Source: Strigamia acuminata (Eukaryota; Arthropoda; Chilopoda; Geophilomorpha; Linotaeniidae). Taken from it: 64,000 bases of DNA. Below, in pieces: positions 30,947 through 44,472 of this stretch. Location: the NCBI GenBank assembly GCA_949358305.1, contig OX442320.1, positions 10,184,259 to 10,248,258 on the forward strand, given 5' to 3'. The notes beneath the pieces are model-generated. The model was not told the origin of the DNA, ran no database searches, and saw only the letters and a program-made list of their open reading frames with translations. The translations under genes were made by a program, and so were the position numbers. Position 1 is the first letter of the stretch, and the number at the start of each line of letters is the position of its first letter.

Positions 30947-33034
30947 CTTTTCTACCTTGTTCAAAATGACTCAATTCTTCCGTTTTTATTTCTGGTCAAC
31001 TAAAATGGGGCCCCTAGAAATGCAGCACTGCCGAGCGACAAGTTTTTGTCATTTTTCAAAGTTACTCCATGTTATGATTTTATTCTTTATATTACATCAA
31101 AACAAAAGATTGTTACAATTATTATAGTTAAATAATAAAATAAAATATTTTACACGATTCACACGCAACAAACCCCCAATTGTATGCGGGGTCTGCCGGC
31201 ACTTGTTCCAGTGTAAACTCAAAGGACTTTTTTGTTTGAGGTAAACTATTTGAGCCCACTATCAAAACCATCCTGGAGGATGGTGTAATGGAGCATTGTG
31301 ATAAATACCGGAGTAAAAACGAACATTTACTGGAAATTTCAAATTCATGGCAGTGTAGAATCATATCGGAACCGGTAATGAAATATCTTCATCTATAGAG
31401 AAATGAATATCTCGGTGTTTTGTACTTATGAGTAATATCTGAAAACTGACATGAGGAGTTTACTATTATTAACTTTTTACATCGTTCATCATCCACGCGA
31501 GGCAGGTCAACAGAAAAAGAATTAAAAAGAATTACTTAATTAATAATAAGCATCTAGTTTAAATGCAAGCGAAATGTTAACAAATAATTTGAGAGTGGTT
31601 GTATTCATTGCCCGCATTTTTTTTTAAAAAAACATTTCGTCGTTTAGAGAGGAAAACGTTTCATTTCTTTTTTGCTTTTCTTTACACCAACAAAAATATT
31701 TTGATTTAAAGACTCTCGAAAATAAAACCACTCGATTACTATACAATATACACTTATCGACACGGGTTATCACTTGTTGCATTTCAATGTACAAAAGAAA
31801 TTAAATATAATAATAATAATAATAATTAATAATTAATAATAAAAATAGTAATGATGATAATAATTAAATGGTCAAGTTGATGGCAAATGAATGGGGAAAG
31901 AAATGCGGTCCAAGCGCGTTACAGCGAATAAGCAAAAACTCTTCAGTGTAAACAAAAAGTGCGTTCAAATTTTCCGTTTTTACCGTTTATGGAGTTTCTA
32001 TAAACAGAATGAACACCAAAAACCTCGTACTAAATTTCTTCCCAGTCTAGCTCTGTTTACAAGCAAATTCAAAATGGCTTCCACCCAAGTTAGATCGAAG
32101 TGTCACACTTCTCCAATCACCTCCTATAACAATTCGTCAAGTTGATTGAAATGATGGAATTTTTAATCGCCGTTTGCTTGCAAGCCCAAGCACGAGACGC
32201 AAAACGATCACATTCACAATTCGGCAACTTTTTGTCTTCTGTTTTTGCCATTTGTAAAAAACACCAAAAACTACGCAAACAGAAACTACGAACGCACCTA
32301 AAGTTAATTTTTGTGCCTTAAAAATAGATTTTTATGCTCATTTCTTTTAAAAAGATCAATCGTGTACCTAGACGGTCTATAAAATCAGGTTTTGTGCCTC
32401 AAAATGCACTTTGTTTGAAGAGTAAAAAGGCCGTATACGCATCCGAGATTTCTGAATCTCGCAATAACGAGTTTGGACACTTAATCAGTTATTTCATAAC
32501 ACTATTTCTATAATAACCGGGCCTAACCATGCTTTTATAACGGAATACAAAAAGCAATTGAGAGGAAAATGAGTGAAAAATTCGCCAAAAATGTACTCAA
32601 AAACACGATGAGAAGTTAACGTAGTAACTTGTAGAATTTTTTACGTATTTCCGATCATAGAAAATTCAATACCATCTCTTGATCACAGCCGGACAGCTGC
32701 CAGCGTCGCCATTTCGTCCTTTCCCATCGAAACAAAAGCACTACCGTCACCGCCGACTTTTCCTAGCTGCTTCGAGCCGTCCGAACGACTCATTTCGAGG
32801 CACTGAGTTTCAATTTTAGCCACTGGCGCATCTCTGCAATATCTTGCGAACTTTTTGTCCATTTTTTACAAACAATTTTACGACGCCGTTTAACATTCAA
32901 AAAATGTTTATCACAATTCACGAAACGAGGAAAAAGTACTCGTTTAATGACATTCCGCAAAAAGTCAAAAACTGGGGGAGGTTAGGCGAAGGGGATGTTT
33001 CGATATACGGGTTTTAGAAACACTAGCGGTCGCG
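30947..33034. other. Convergent spacer / baboon-type 3' UTR
   Basis: AT-rich DNA between the 3' ends of the WD40 gene (+) and the receptor gene (-). Much of it could be 3' UTR of the receptor. No gene is supported. Confidence 0.45.
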
Positions 33035-36000
33035 TTAAAATTTCAAATCTTCGTTAGCACCCAGCGTGGCGATCGTCTTTTTGATACGTAACGACGTAAG
33101 ACGTGCAGCTGCATTATGATACCAGCATTCTTTCATCACCTTGGACGTGACACGCAAGGCCTGAAATGGAATAAGGTTTCGTCATTTGGGAATTTGGATT
33201 TTCTTTTTTGGTTTGTTGCTACGCACCTCACACGACTGCCATCTGTTGGGTATGGAAGGCCTCTGCCGATCAAGGCATACTATTTTTCTCATTTCTTCTA
33301 TCGTTGGATCCGAAGGCACCACGTCGTAATAGGGTAATTGATAATCCTCATAAATACCTAGAATTTTTTTTAAAAAAATACAATGTTAAAATAAAATGAC
33401 GCAGGAAAATTAAAAATGAGAAAAATCCAATAAATTTGGTCGTTTTTCTAATAAAAATGAGCAAAATAAAATAAAATTTGCCCATTTTTCAACAAAAAAA
33501 GATAAAATCCAATAAATTTGGTCATTTTCTAATAAAAATGACTAAAATCAAATAAATTAGCCCATTTTACATCAAAAATAAGTAAAATCAAATCAAATTT
33601 GGACAATTTTCAACAAAAATAAGTAAATCCAATAAATTTGATCATTTTCTAATAAAAAATGAGTAAAATCATACAAATTTGGTCATTTATCTTTATAAAA
33701 AAAAAAGATTTAAAATCAAGTAAACTCGGTCATTTTTCTAATAAAAATTACTCAAATCAAATAAATTAGCCCATTTAACATCAAAAATAAGTAAAATCAA
33801 ATCAAATTTGGTCATTTTTCTGTCAAAAATGAAGAAAAGCAAATATATTTGACCATTTTTTTATTTAATAAAAAATAATTGAGATAAATAAAATCACATT
33901 TGTAATCCCCCCCTCCCACATAAACTTCCAAACAATTGAAAAATAATAAATAAATAAATAAATAAATTCATTAAATATTCACCTCCAACGTTACAGCGTC
34001 GAGCAATTTCCCAGAAAACCAAGCCTAGCGCGTAAACATCAGCTCGTTTAAACGAATCAAAATGATTAATATTAATAGTCTCATCCAAAACTTCAGGAGC
34101 CATGTAACGCTTTGTGCCGACTCGGTTATTGGGCGGGATATCAACGGTGTCCGTAGCGGCATCATGGCGGACGGCAAGCCCCAAATCTGCGATGGCACAG
34201 GTACAATTTCCTTTAACCAGAATATTCTTCGCTTTCAAATCGCGATGAGCAATGGCCGGTTTCCCTTAAAAAATGAAAATAAAACCCAAAAAAATTAAAA
34301 TCTACCCAAAAAAATCCACTTTTCCCCTCATTTCCTCGTTACCTTGAGTCCCCACAATTTCCATATGCAAATGACTCAATCCGTTGGCGATAGAAAGCGC
34401 CATCTTGCACATTCCGGCCGTATCCACTGTGGACCGGTTCAAAAAATCAAACAACGAGCCGTTTTCGTGATAATCAGTAATAAGCCACAATTGAGTCCAA
34501 GTGCCGTTATCTAAGAAAATAAAAAACCATTCAAAGCATTATTATTATTTCATTTAGTCCCATTTAGAACAAAATCTGAAATAACACGAATCTGAACTGA
34601 AAAACAAACAGAAACGTAAAACAAAAAATCCCGCCCACTCAAATAAAAACACCACCTGTAGGGGCGTTCAAAGTTGGGCATAATTTCAGTTTATGGGCCA
34701 CCTGTCAGATCATCTCCAAAATTTGGATTCAGGAGTAGTCAAGCGAATGGAATTGACGGTTTTGGGGGGAAATAAAAACGGAAGCGGAAATCAGGAGATT
34801 TATTACCTTTATTATCGGCGGCAATGAACCCCAAAATGTTTTCGTGCCGTAGCATAATCGTCTGGTAGATCTCGGCTTCGCGGAACCACGATCTCTCTTC
34901 GCGTGACGAGAAGATCTTTACGGCGACATTCTCTCCTCGCCAGCGGCCCCGCCACACTTCGCCAAATCGGCCTTTGCCAATAATTTCCACCAACTGGATC
35001 TGCCTGGCGATGCTGCGCTGCACCAGCAACGGCAGACCCGAGCCTGACCCCGACGTGGTCATCTCGATCATGTCCCGAAGCGTGTGACCGGCCGTCAGCA
35101 TCTGGTGGTCCGCTCCGTCCGCGCTTTGATCCAGTTCCCGGTGATATTGCATTATTTTTCTTCTTTGCTGCCATAACTGTTTTGGAAAAAAAAAAATGTT
35201 AAAAATGGGTCAACGAGTAAATAAATGAACTCTGGCCCGATCGTCAACTGGTCTTATCGCCAACTCAGTTTCTCTACTCTGTTGCCACGGAAACCTATTG
35301 CCCTTTCAGTGTAGAGTATTTTTTACATGCACAAACCCTGTCTCACGCACAACCTACAATATTACCCCGCTTTAAGCCGCATGCCGGTATAGTTCGAGTT
35401 TTACCAGCGTGCTGACATGTCATTTTAAGTGAGTGTGAACCAAAAGATGCTTAAAAAGCGTTTTTAGATGCCCTTGATTTAGAAGATTGACCTAAATTTC
35501 TATAAATTTACCGAAATTTTAATAATAACCTTAAAGTTAGGTTCACACTTGTGTTCACACAAGACACAACGCAAGAAAACTGACACAATGCAAGCTGCTT
35601 GCGTCCAAAGATTCTTGACCTTGACGCCAATTCCTGCTTCAACTCCAAGTTGAAGTAAGCGACGCAACGCAAGGAAAGGTCTAGCGACCAACCAATCACG
35701 ATCTACTCCAACTTTCGTCGATTCACTTCTGGTTGGCGAGATTATGTCACGTGCAAACAGGCCGCCATTTTCGGATTCTGTAACTAGTTCTAGAAGTACA
35801 CCCAATTCCAGGTTTCATTGAAACCATCTGATTGGCCAGATGCAACATCAATTGTTTCAGCTCTGTTCACACGTGCCCTACAGTGTGAACAGACTCTGCG
35901 TTGCGTTTGACTAATTTTTCCTCACATTGTGTTGCGTCTAGTGTGAACACAAGTGTGAACCTAGCTTAAGAATATCAAAAAAATTCAATTTCAGCTAGGT

Positions 36001-39000
36001 TTTTGAAATTTTCAAACGTTGGTAATCCTATGTACTGCGGCATGCGGCTTAAAGTGGGGTCATTCGGTACATTTACGCATTTGACGGTAAAGGGGTTAAC
36101 GAGTATGCTCTCCCCACGTCTGGAAATGTGCTGCTGGCGATATGGCGAGTTGACGATTTTTCCGTAGTCCAAATAGATCGAGAAAAATAATTTTCCGGTC
36201 ACATACCGCTACGGCAAACATGAAAACAAAGCAGAAGATGCAAATTGGAGATGCTATAATGAGGACTAGTTGAACGGTCGTAAATTGGTGACCTTGGTCT
36301 CCTTGTGGGTCTGGAGCTAAAACAAAATCAATAAAAATTAGCAAAATGATTAAAATAATGTTTTAAATATTCAAATCATTTATCCAAACACATTTCATCA
36401 CATGTCCTCACAATTTCATGGCTTTTTTCCCCCTTTTTTAAATAACCACAAATAAAAATTCTTTTTAAATTTTAAAAAAATATTTAAAGGTTATTACACG
36501 AGCGGAATAACTGGTTCATGCTCTAACAACATGTATTGCAGCGATAAACTGGTGTTAATGAACTAATCGAATAATTCATAATCAATTTTCATATCACCTT
36601 TCAACTGTTTGCTTTGAAATTGACATTTAAAACTTTTGTAATTGGATTTAATGCTACAAATATTGATTCGCCAGTGCAATATCAAATATTTCACGGCTTT
36701 TACTATTTTTAAAAAATATAAAAATGGTGACGACCTTTTTCGAACTTCCGCACACGTCCCAGATACCTGTTTACAGTTTTATAAGCGTCTAGTTTATTTT
36801 TTTCTCGTCTGTGAATGTAATGCAACGTTTTGACCTCAAAAAGAATTTAATTTAAAACCACCAGTATCGATTCATATAATTGCAGCATTAAAAAACCAAC
36901 TCGTGGTATGATGTAACGTGTAAAAACATCCGATCAGACCACGTAAAGAATGGAAAAAATTCATAAACAACTCGGAGGCCGCGGACCTCCGTTTATAATC
37001 GATAGTGCCGAAACCAAGTATCATCTAACAAAATGTGTACGAGTGTGTGTGTTTACATTTAAAAAATAACCAATTTCTATAATTTCGTAACGATTAAAAG
37101 CGTAAATTCAATTTTTTTAAAAAAAATTTACACATAAAATATCACCATTAACAAGATAAAACTTGTTTATTATGCCGCAAAATGATAATCAAAGGTCAAC
37201 AACTCAAAAAACAAGCTCGAATAACATAGAAAACGATGGGAAATTGCAACATATCGTGTAAAAACAGGTTTAAAATACATTTTTTGCGACATTTTCCAAC
37301 TTTTTCTACGAAAAAAAAGGGAAAAAAAGCCATTTTTTTAAAAATCGACATTTTGCACACACAAATCCAAACAAAACTTGTTTAAAAAAGGGGTAATTCG
37401 ACACAACATAACACCTTATGCAACAAATACAATACAGTTTTCACCATATAAATAAATGAATGAATGAAGGAGAAGCGAAACTATTTACGGGACAAAACTG
37501 CAATTTGTGCATTGACAGAACGAAGCAGGAAAAGGAATAAATGAATAAATGAATTAATTGAACGTTTTTTATTGTTTTTATTTTTTTTCTCTCGGTTGTT
37601 AGTGTTTTGAATGTCGTGTCGAACACCCACCTGCGAGTTCGGTAGGTGTGATGGTGGGATGCAGTTCAAGGTTGCAAAAATCGTGCGATTTGCAGCAATT
37701 AATGAGAAAATTTGCATGAGCCAAGTCCGATTGCAGGCACCAGAGAGGATTTTCGGGTGGAAACAGCTGTTTTTTCGGGAAGCATCTAAAGTGTGAAGGG
37801 ATTAACTAGCACTAAATTACTAAATTCAAAAAGATAGATAGATAGACCAAACCAAGTCAGCAAGAAATGGAAACTGCATGCGTTTCTAAACCATTAAAAA
37901 CCTACAGGAAAATCGACGTTAGCAAGTTTTTTTAAACGTAAACCCATTGCAATTACGTGAAAAAAGCAAACAAAATCTACTTTAGTTTTGCTATTTTCAC
38001 TTTTCGCCTACAAATGAGTAAATAAACGGATTTATCAACGTTTTTAACGAAAAATTATGCGAATTTGTCACATTTACGGACATAAAAATATGGATTTCTC
38101 GTTTTGTTTACTCACGAAAGGAATAAACTAAATAAATTTCCGTCTACAACGTGTTTTTAATGACTAATAAACTACAGAATTGCAATAACTCCTCGAAAAA
38201 AAACTCCTAACCATAAAGGAAATGATATAAAATCAGAAAGTAAGAAAAAAAGAACGGTGGAAAACCGGTGCAAAGCCAATGTCGCAAGCAAGTAGTAGTT
38301 ATTCTTTACTCGGACGGAAAAAAAAAATTAATAAAAACCAACACTAGGGGCTTCCAACACCTACCTGGTACGTTCGTAGGGGTGGCAAAAGTTGGGCTCA
38401 AATTTTTATTACAAAAATCTTGCTCTTTGCAACATTGGATTACAAAATGGCTGTTGGCAACATCCGTGTTCAGACACCAGAGAGGGTTTTCTGGTGGGAA
38501 AAGTTTGCTCTTCGGGAAACATCTACAAAATTCAACATTTTCATTCAAAATAAATAAATATCGGTAAATACATTTCAAGAAAAAAAACACCGCTAAAATA
38601 ACTACGCAATCGCGTGCTAGAAACTTTCTACGGATTCTGTAATTTTCAATTTTTCTATTATTTATTAATAGCCATATCTCGTGATTTCGCCACATCTAAA
38701 GCGCAAACAAAAATAGTAAATAAAATAAATAAATAAATAAATATATAAATAAATAAATAAATATAAATAAATAAAATAATCTGCTGTTAAATTAATTAAT
38801 TTCTAAACACACAAATCGATGTTTGGACGAGGATTTGTTTACCTATATGAGTGTTTGATGAGTCCATGTTCTAACAAATTGGTCGACGTAAAGCACAGGC
38901 CGTCGGTTTCGCACGTGTGATTCGTATCCGTGCAAATATCGCAGTGGCACAACAAGCCTACAAAATAAACAAATCAATCAGTTTTTTTCAAACTTTTTAG

Positions 39001-40696
39001 CATCACTACACAATCTATCCCTTTTCAGCCCCAGCCCATTGAATTTTTTCAGTGACACTTATTGACTCCCTAAAAAAAGTCATCTCGTAACCTACAAGTT
39101 AGATAAAAATAAATTGCTATTGCGCCTTGTTACGCAGGGGTCGGCAATACTAAACACAATTCAGGGTCCAGCTCGCTTTTTTTAAGAACCAGCAATATAA
39201 ATATTTTTTTGAAAATTTGGGCTAAGAATACCATGAATCAAGCTAAAATCAAGCTATACAATTTGAAATGTGACCTTAAAACATCTAATTTATTAATTAA
39301 TAAAAGATTTTAAGAGGCATTAACCCAAATAGGCGTCAGTCGACTCCCAATCGTCCTTCAGAAATTGCATTTTGTGTCTCTATTAGAATTTCCACCAAAA
39401 TACCAACGAACTAAATTTAAAAATTCAAGTACCAGCTAAAAATTTTCAGGTGCCACGGCGACCGCTATTTGTCAAACAAACAAACAAACACTAAATAAAA
39501 ATCATTCGAAATCTTAAATCCACAAACAAACCAAAACACGAGCTCATCACACATCTTAAACTGTAAAAAATGGCGCCCGCTTTCAAAAATCCTCAACCGT
39601 CACCTTTCAGATATCTCTTTCAAATATCGCCCAAATGGCAAATGTCCATCAAACGAAGATTCCCATATTCCATGATGTCTAAAATGGAAGAAATTTTTTT
39701 TTTATATTAAACCCAAAATAGTACATTTTGCGTCAATAACCTTCTTGCACCTCGTCGCACATCTGCACATGAAAAAATCAACGTGAGATGCATTAGAAAG
39801 AGTACGCTGTTTTAGGACCTCAAAAAGAGTACACGCACTCTCCAAAGAGTACGGATAATAACCCTAACCCAAACTAAAAAAAACCCCAAAACCCTAAAGA
39901 GCATAACCGAACTAATTGGGCAACATAAATGTTCATAAAACCGATTTGTTCTCATAATCAGACATATGGTTTATACATACACACAGTATTGTATGCGAAG
40001 CTAAAAAATCAACAAAAAATCGATCACAACTGTTGGGATAACCGGTCGTCCGCATAACCAACGTTCAGATAACCCACTCTCCTATAATAAAAAAAAATGG
40101 CGCCACATTAAAAAAAAACACACTCACAAATCAACTGAATACCTTCTGAGTCTGCCAGGAGCCAGGAACCCTTCCTGCCAAACCCTTCACCCCTTCATCA
40201 AAAAAAACCTCTTTGGGGGTGGGAACCTGAGCCTGACTAAAGAAAAGGAAGAAAAACTACCCCTTGCTTCACCTATGCAAAAAAAAAAAACCAAAACCAT
40301 TGTACAACATGCAAATCCAATCCATATGCTAAACACCATTTCTCTACCCCTTCATTTCCCCCTCCTCACCATCCTAGTTACCCCCTTTTTTTCTTAACCC
40401 ACTCTCTACAAAAAAACTCAGGGGCTCAGCACACAAAAGACGTTTTCCTAGACCCCTTTCTTCGACTCACCAGACAACCCTTTTTTCAGGGGGAACCCAT
40501 ATCGAATTTACCCCCATTTACCCCCACCCCTTCTGTCCCACCATTTAGCAACCCCTTTCACCTACCAACAAGAAACCCTTCCCCGTTATCCCCTTATTTC
40601 CATGTCACCCCCTTCGACAGATGCATATCTGCCCCCTCGCAACAAAAAATTCATTTACATCATAGAAAAAAAAAAACAGGATTTTTTTATATATAC

Positions 40697-40727
<31 letters not shown>

Positions 40728-42687
40728 AAATCGTTGAATAAAAAATAACCCTCCCTGGACTGGATATATAAAAACATCTATCTCAATGCACACTTTCTTT
40801 TGATAATAAATAAAGTGATTTTAATGACATTAAATGGCGCTTTGTAAAATATAAGAGTCGAAGTGAAGCGAAGTTACTCGAGTGATTTTGGAGTCAAGAC
40901 TAATTTATTCAAGTTTGCTCGTCAGGTTTGTTACCTGACAACCAACTGTATTGTTTACAATGAGAATTAGCATATGTATTGTTTGCATAATTGATATTCA
41001 TGAATAATTTGTTGAAGGAAGAATATGGCAGACGTGACAATAACCGTAGGGATTTCGATCAAGTGATCATCTTCAGTGGTCAAACCCAGACTGGTTTTAT
41101 GTATTTCGACTCTGATTTCAGTACCACCAACACACCCATATTCTTAACACACTCCTTTGATTCTAAGAAATACGATAATTTAAAAAATACAGATTATTGC
41201 AAATGGCGCCTGTATTGATGATTTACTGCTTCAACGCGACACTTTCTAAATTACGACAGCAATTTTAAAAAAAAACAATACCTTATTAGATTCCAATCGT
41301 GCAAACGTATCATCAAGATAAAACAAACATGTTTTCATCTCAAACATCAAGGTTTCTTTTGCATGTTTAAATTTTATTATTACGCCGCCATTTTACTGCT
41401 GCGCCGCCCTAGTGATGATTTACACCATCGAGTTAATTCAGCTTTGATTAACTAGAAAATAATCTAAGATCTTACGACTCGTATTACGGCCGAACCTCGT
41501 TGTAACGAACCGTGATATAACGAATTTTTCGCTATAACGAATACTTAATGGCTCGGTTGGCCATAAAACCCCATGTTCTATTGGATTATAATATGTTACA
41601 GGAAATCCGTGAAGTTTTTTATAAAATATAAAAATGACTGCTCGTGATATTTTCTCGTTGGCAATGTAAACAAACTTGAAATTACACGACGCAAATTTCT
41701 ACGGCACTCAAACAATTCATCGTCTTGGTTACGTCGTAATGGCGGCGTGGGCGAGCAATTGCTGGTTTGTTGTTCAATTCAAACCGCTCAATGTCGACAT
41801 AAAAACAACGTCGTCATAGCAACGAGCTGCAATGCATCACCTTATAAATTTTCTTTTCCTTCCTCCTCCTTCCTATTTTTAACTATTCTCCATCTCCATC
41901 TTCCCCACCCTTTCGTCAAACTTCCAGCATTTCGAGTGCAAATCCGACAGCTCACGTCCTGTCCGACTCATTAAGGGAAAACTGTAAACCTTTTAATTTC
42001 CGCCTCACTTGATGCGTGACGAATGAATTAATAATAACAAATAACGTATGACAAACCGACAAAGGTCATCACACCAAACCACAAAAGGAAATTAATAATT
42101 AAGCGGGAAAATAAATTCTACATTTCGATCAACCACCTACGAACTAACTAACTCTTCATAAATATTCCACGCTTGCCCGAGCAGGGCGACGTCCTAGCGT
42201 AACATTATCCCAACCATTTCCATTTCACCTATTCCAAGCCCCGCACGAACTGCAATCAATTCAATCCTCCTTTTATTGAGTCTGCTGGGAGACCCAAAAC
42301 AATAACGAGCGAGAAATGTAGCTATTTTTTGCCTATAATAACATGTGGTCATACCGGTTGCATCCAAAGATCCATTCGCCATTTATCAATAGATTCAATA
42401 CCTGCAGCTGCACATTGAAGCCGACCATTCCGATCTCATTATAACAAACCGCGATGTAACGAATTTTTTGTTTTAACGAATACTTTAAAATGGCTCACTC
42501 GGTAAAAAAATTTGATATAACGAACTTTCATTATAACAAACTGATTTCTCGAATCCCATGCGATTCGCTATAACGATGGATCGACTACATCGCAAAAAAC
42601 ATCTATCTCAACGCACACTTTCTTTGTGTCAAAACTCTTTATAACGAATCGCGATATAACGAATTATCGATATAACGAATACCTAAA

Positions 42688-42729
<42 letters not shown>

Positions 42730-44472
42730 CTGGTTTTAACGACATAAACGGCGGTCTAAACTACAGACAATTAAAACCATAGGCCTTTCGCTCAAACTAT
42801 CGTCTTCAGTGATTTTCGATGTGATTTGATAGTCAAATATTCATCAATTCGCATTCAGAGATGAGAAAACTCAACTACATGATTGACATTTTAACATTGC
42901 CTTTATTATTGCACCAGTTAACCATTAATACAATTTATGTACCAACAATTATTCGACAAACTCATCGCAGAATACACGTGGCTTCAATTAAACCACTGGT
43001 TAATTAATTTCGTCAAAAAACGAGAAGAAAAAATTGCATGCTGGGTTTGTTTTCCGCCCAAGTTCATTCGTCTCTCTGTGATGATGGAAACGAGCCAGAC
43101 ATGTGGCGGCCATTTTTTAACGTACAAAAAAAAACCACCGTCCACCGGTCTAGACTTCCTATACAAAAATAGTGTCCATACCCTGACCTATCGATGGAGG
43201 GGGGAGGTTTGTGAGGGGAGCCCAGCATTCACTGGACATTCACTTTTTTTCCTATTCAATTTTTCTCGCATCAATTCACGAAAAAGTGGAAAGTGGGGTA
43301 AAAAAAAATTATAAAAAAAAACTTGTGGGGGGATGGAAAAAAAATATTCAAGGACCTTGTTTGACCGGTGGACGAAAAAATCCAATTTGGTGAAAACCAG
43401 GTGTTGATTAGTCGCTTAATTTGAATTTATAATGATAATTCCATCGAAATGTGGTTAGATCTCAACTGATGAATTTTAAATGGGATTTTTGGATTTTTTT
43501 CCACAAAGCCGATGTAACATTACGTAATAGGAAATCGTGTATTTTATTTTATTTTTTTTATAGATTAAAGCAGATTTTTAAAATATTGTCCCAACATTTT
43601 ATTTTATCATCTTAATGATACGGGATAGGATCATATGACCTGATAGCTAAACTAGGTGCCAATTAGTTGTAAAATATCTATAAATCGAGGGTGCAAAGTA
43701 TAATATTGTATATATACACTTCCACATATGAACATTTCTAGTAAACAAACCTCCATCTTTTATCTTTTTTTTTTAATATAAAAAATTTAAGTAAAAAATA
43801 TAAAATAAAATTTTTATATAATATTGCCACAAAAGTTCTTTCGGTTTAAACTTCGTGAATTTAAAGATATTTAGTATAAAGTATTTAGTAAGTAAAATGC
43901 AGATTCGTGGATCGGTCAAAAACTAAACACCAAACGAAAGGGCGGAAAAAACTCACCTGAAACGTTAATTAAACAATACTGCCCACTATGAATGAATATG
44001 TATTTAATTTAAATGTATATACATTTTTATAATATCAGGGAAATAAACAATTATAATTATTATTCCAAATTAAAACAAAATATATTTCTGATATAGTAGT
44101 GTTTACATGCCGAATATTCGATCTTGTGAATTTAACCTACAAAAACGCTTGGATTTACTAGCGTGTTGGACCCATATTCCTAACATTACGAAGAATATAA
44201 CCCAGATGACTTATATTTTCATTGCAATAGTTAGATGAGTTGATTGGAGCGTGGATTTGCGCTTAGAAGATACTTAGATGAGAGCACTATTAAAAAACTG
44301 GTAGCCATTTTTCGCATTAACCAAGTTCAATTCAACTCATCGCACTAACAATAAGCACAAAGATTGCGCGTAAAAGTTGATTGTGATTGAATAAATGATC
44401 GGTTGACTTACCCAAGCTAGGCCTGATGGTGCAAAACAGAAAGAAGAGCAGTAAATGGAAGAACCTAGCCAT
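33035..44472 (-). CDS. babo: Activin/TGF-beta type I receptor kinase (baboon/ALK4-5 type)
   Basis: Exons in transcription order: 44412-44472, 38843-38957, one of two alternatives (38365-38522 or 37631-37785), 36207-36316, 34807-35176, 34343-34510, 33983-34264, 33227-33357, 33035-33160. All junctions keep frame and give about 506 residues. Features in order: signal peptide ([14 protein letters not shown]), Cys-rich three-finger ectodomain ending CCK..DFCN, transmembrane helix in the 36207-36316 exon, GS box [14 protein letters not shown], then the kinase with [35 protein letters not shown] and C-terminal [11 protein letters not shown]. The L45 loop (ADNKDNGTWTQ) is the activin/TGF-beta class that recruits Smad2/3 (dSmad2). 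It acts at the plasma membrane. The first intron is 5.4 kb and the others are short. Confidence 0.9.
33400..33890. repeat. Degenerate AT-rich tandem repeat in receptor intron
   Basis: Repeated phrases AATAAATTTGGTCATTTT and CTAATAAAAATGA alternate about every 60 bases for almost 500 bases between exons 33227-33357 and 33983-34264. Confidence 0.8.
35365..36060. repeat. Outer inverted repeat enclosing a MITE
   Basis: CTTTAAGCCGCATGCCG at about 35370-35386 is found inverted at about 36038-36054, with flanking CCCC on both sides. The two arms lie about 650 bases apart within one intron and enclose the 35531-35969 element. This could be a second, older inverted-repeat element that the inner one entered. 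Confidence 0.6.
35531..35969. mobile_element. Non-autonomous inverted-repeat element with TTAA flanks
   Basis: About 439 bp between TTAA sites. Left end: TTAA then TAGGTTCACACTTGTGTTCA; the right end is the inverse of the same words. Internal repeats of the CACAA/GTGTTGCGTC type also recur near both ends. TTAA duplication suggests a piggyBac-type MITE, though the termini do not show the usual piggyBac start. Confidence 0.7.
37631..37785 (-). other. babo: Alternative ectodomain exon B of the baboon-type receptor
   Basis: 155 nt, entering in phase 2 and leaving in phase 1, the same as exon A. It encodes RCFP then [10 protein letters not shown], with CCKSHDFCN at the Cys box. Acceptor TTTAG and donor CAG|GTGGGT. 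The frame would break if both A and B were included (158 + 155 nt, incompatible phases), so use is mutually exclusive. Confidence 0.88.
38365..38522 (-). other. babo: Alternative ectodomain exon A of the baboon-type receptor
   Basis: 158 nt, phase 2 to phase 1. It encodes [14 protein letters not shown], and CCKEQDFCN at the Cys box, clearly a paralogue of exon B. Differences cluster between WCL and CC and in the C-terminal stalk, where ligand contacts and spacing would change. Confidence 0.88.
40697..40727 (+). repeat. (TTA)n microsatellite
   Basis: About ten TTA/ATT units. A related context recurs near 42689-42728 with (AAT)n. Confidence 0.95.
41484..42728. mobile_element. pogo/Tigger-like TATAACGAA repeat remnants
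   Basis: Clusters of (C/G)(A/T)ATAACGAA words lie at 41500-41560, 42440-42545 and 42640-42690, with AACCTCGTTGTAACGAA at the left edge. Such TATAACGAA-rich ends are typical of pogo/Tigger-type DNA elements in arthropods (from memory). The words AACATCTATCTCAA(T/C)GCAC at 40774 and 42600 show a second related copy. No transposase frame remains. Confidence 0.55.

Larger units (their letters stand above)
38958..44411. other. Large first intron of the baboon-type receptor
   Basis: AT-rich. It contains a C-rich G-poor stretch (about 40100-40620), a (TTA)n run near 40697-40727, pogo-like TATAACGAA repeats (41480-42700) and an (AAT)n run near 42689-42728. No third ectodomain exon was found on inspection. 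Confidence 0.6.

Noticed and set aside
31891..32145. 84-codon plus-strand frame after the WD40 gene
   Set aside because: No motif, in the convergent 3' flank, ordinary AT-rich composition.
42937..43314. 125-codon plus-strand frame in the receptor's first intron
   Set aside because: Low-complexity Lys/Phe-rich segments, no recognised motif, and it lies antisense in an intron full of repeats.
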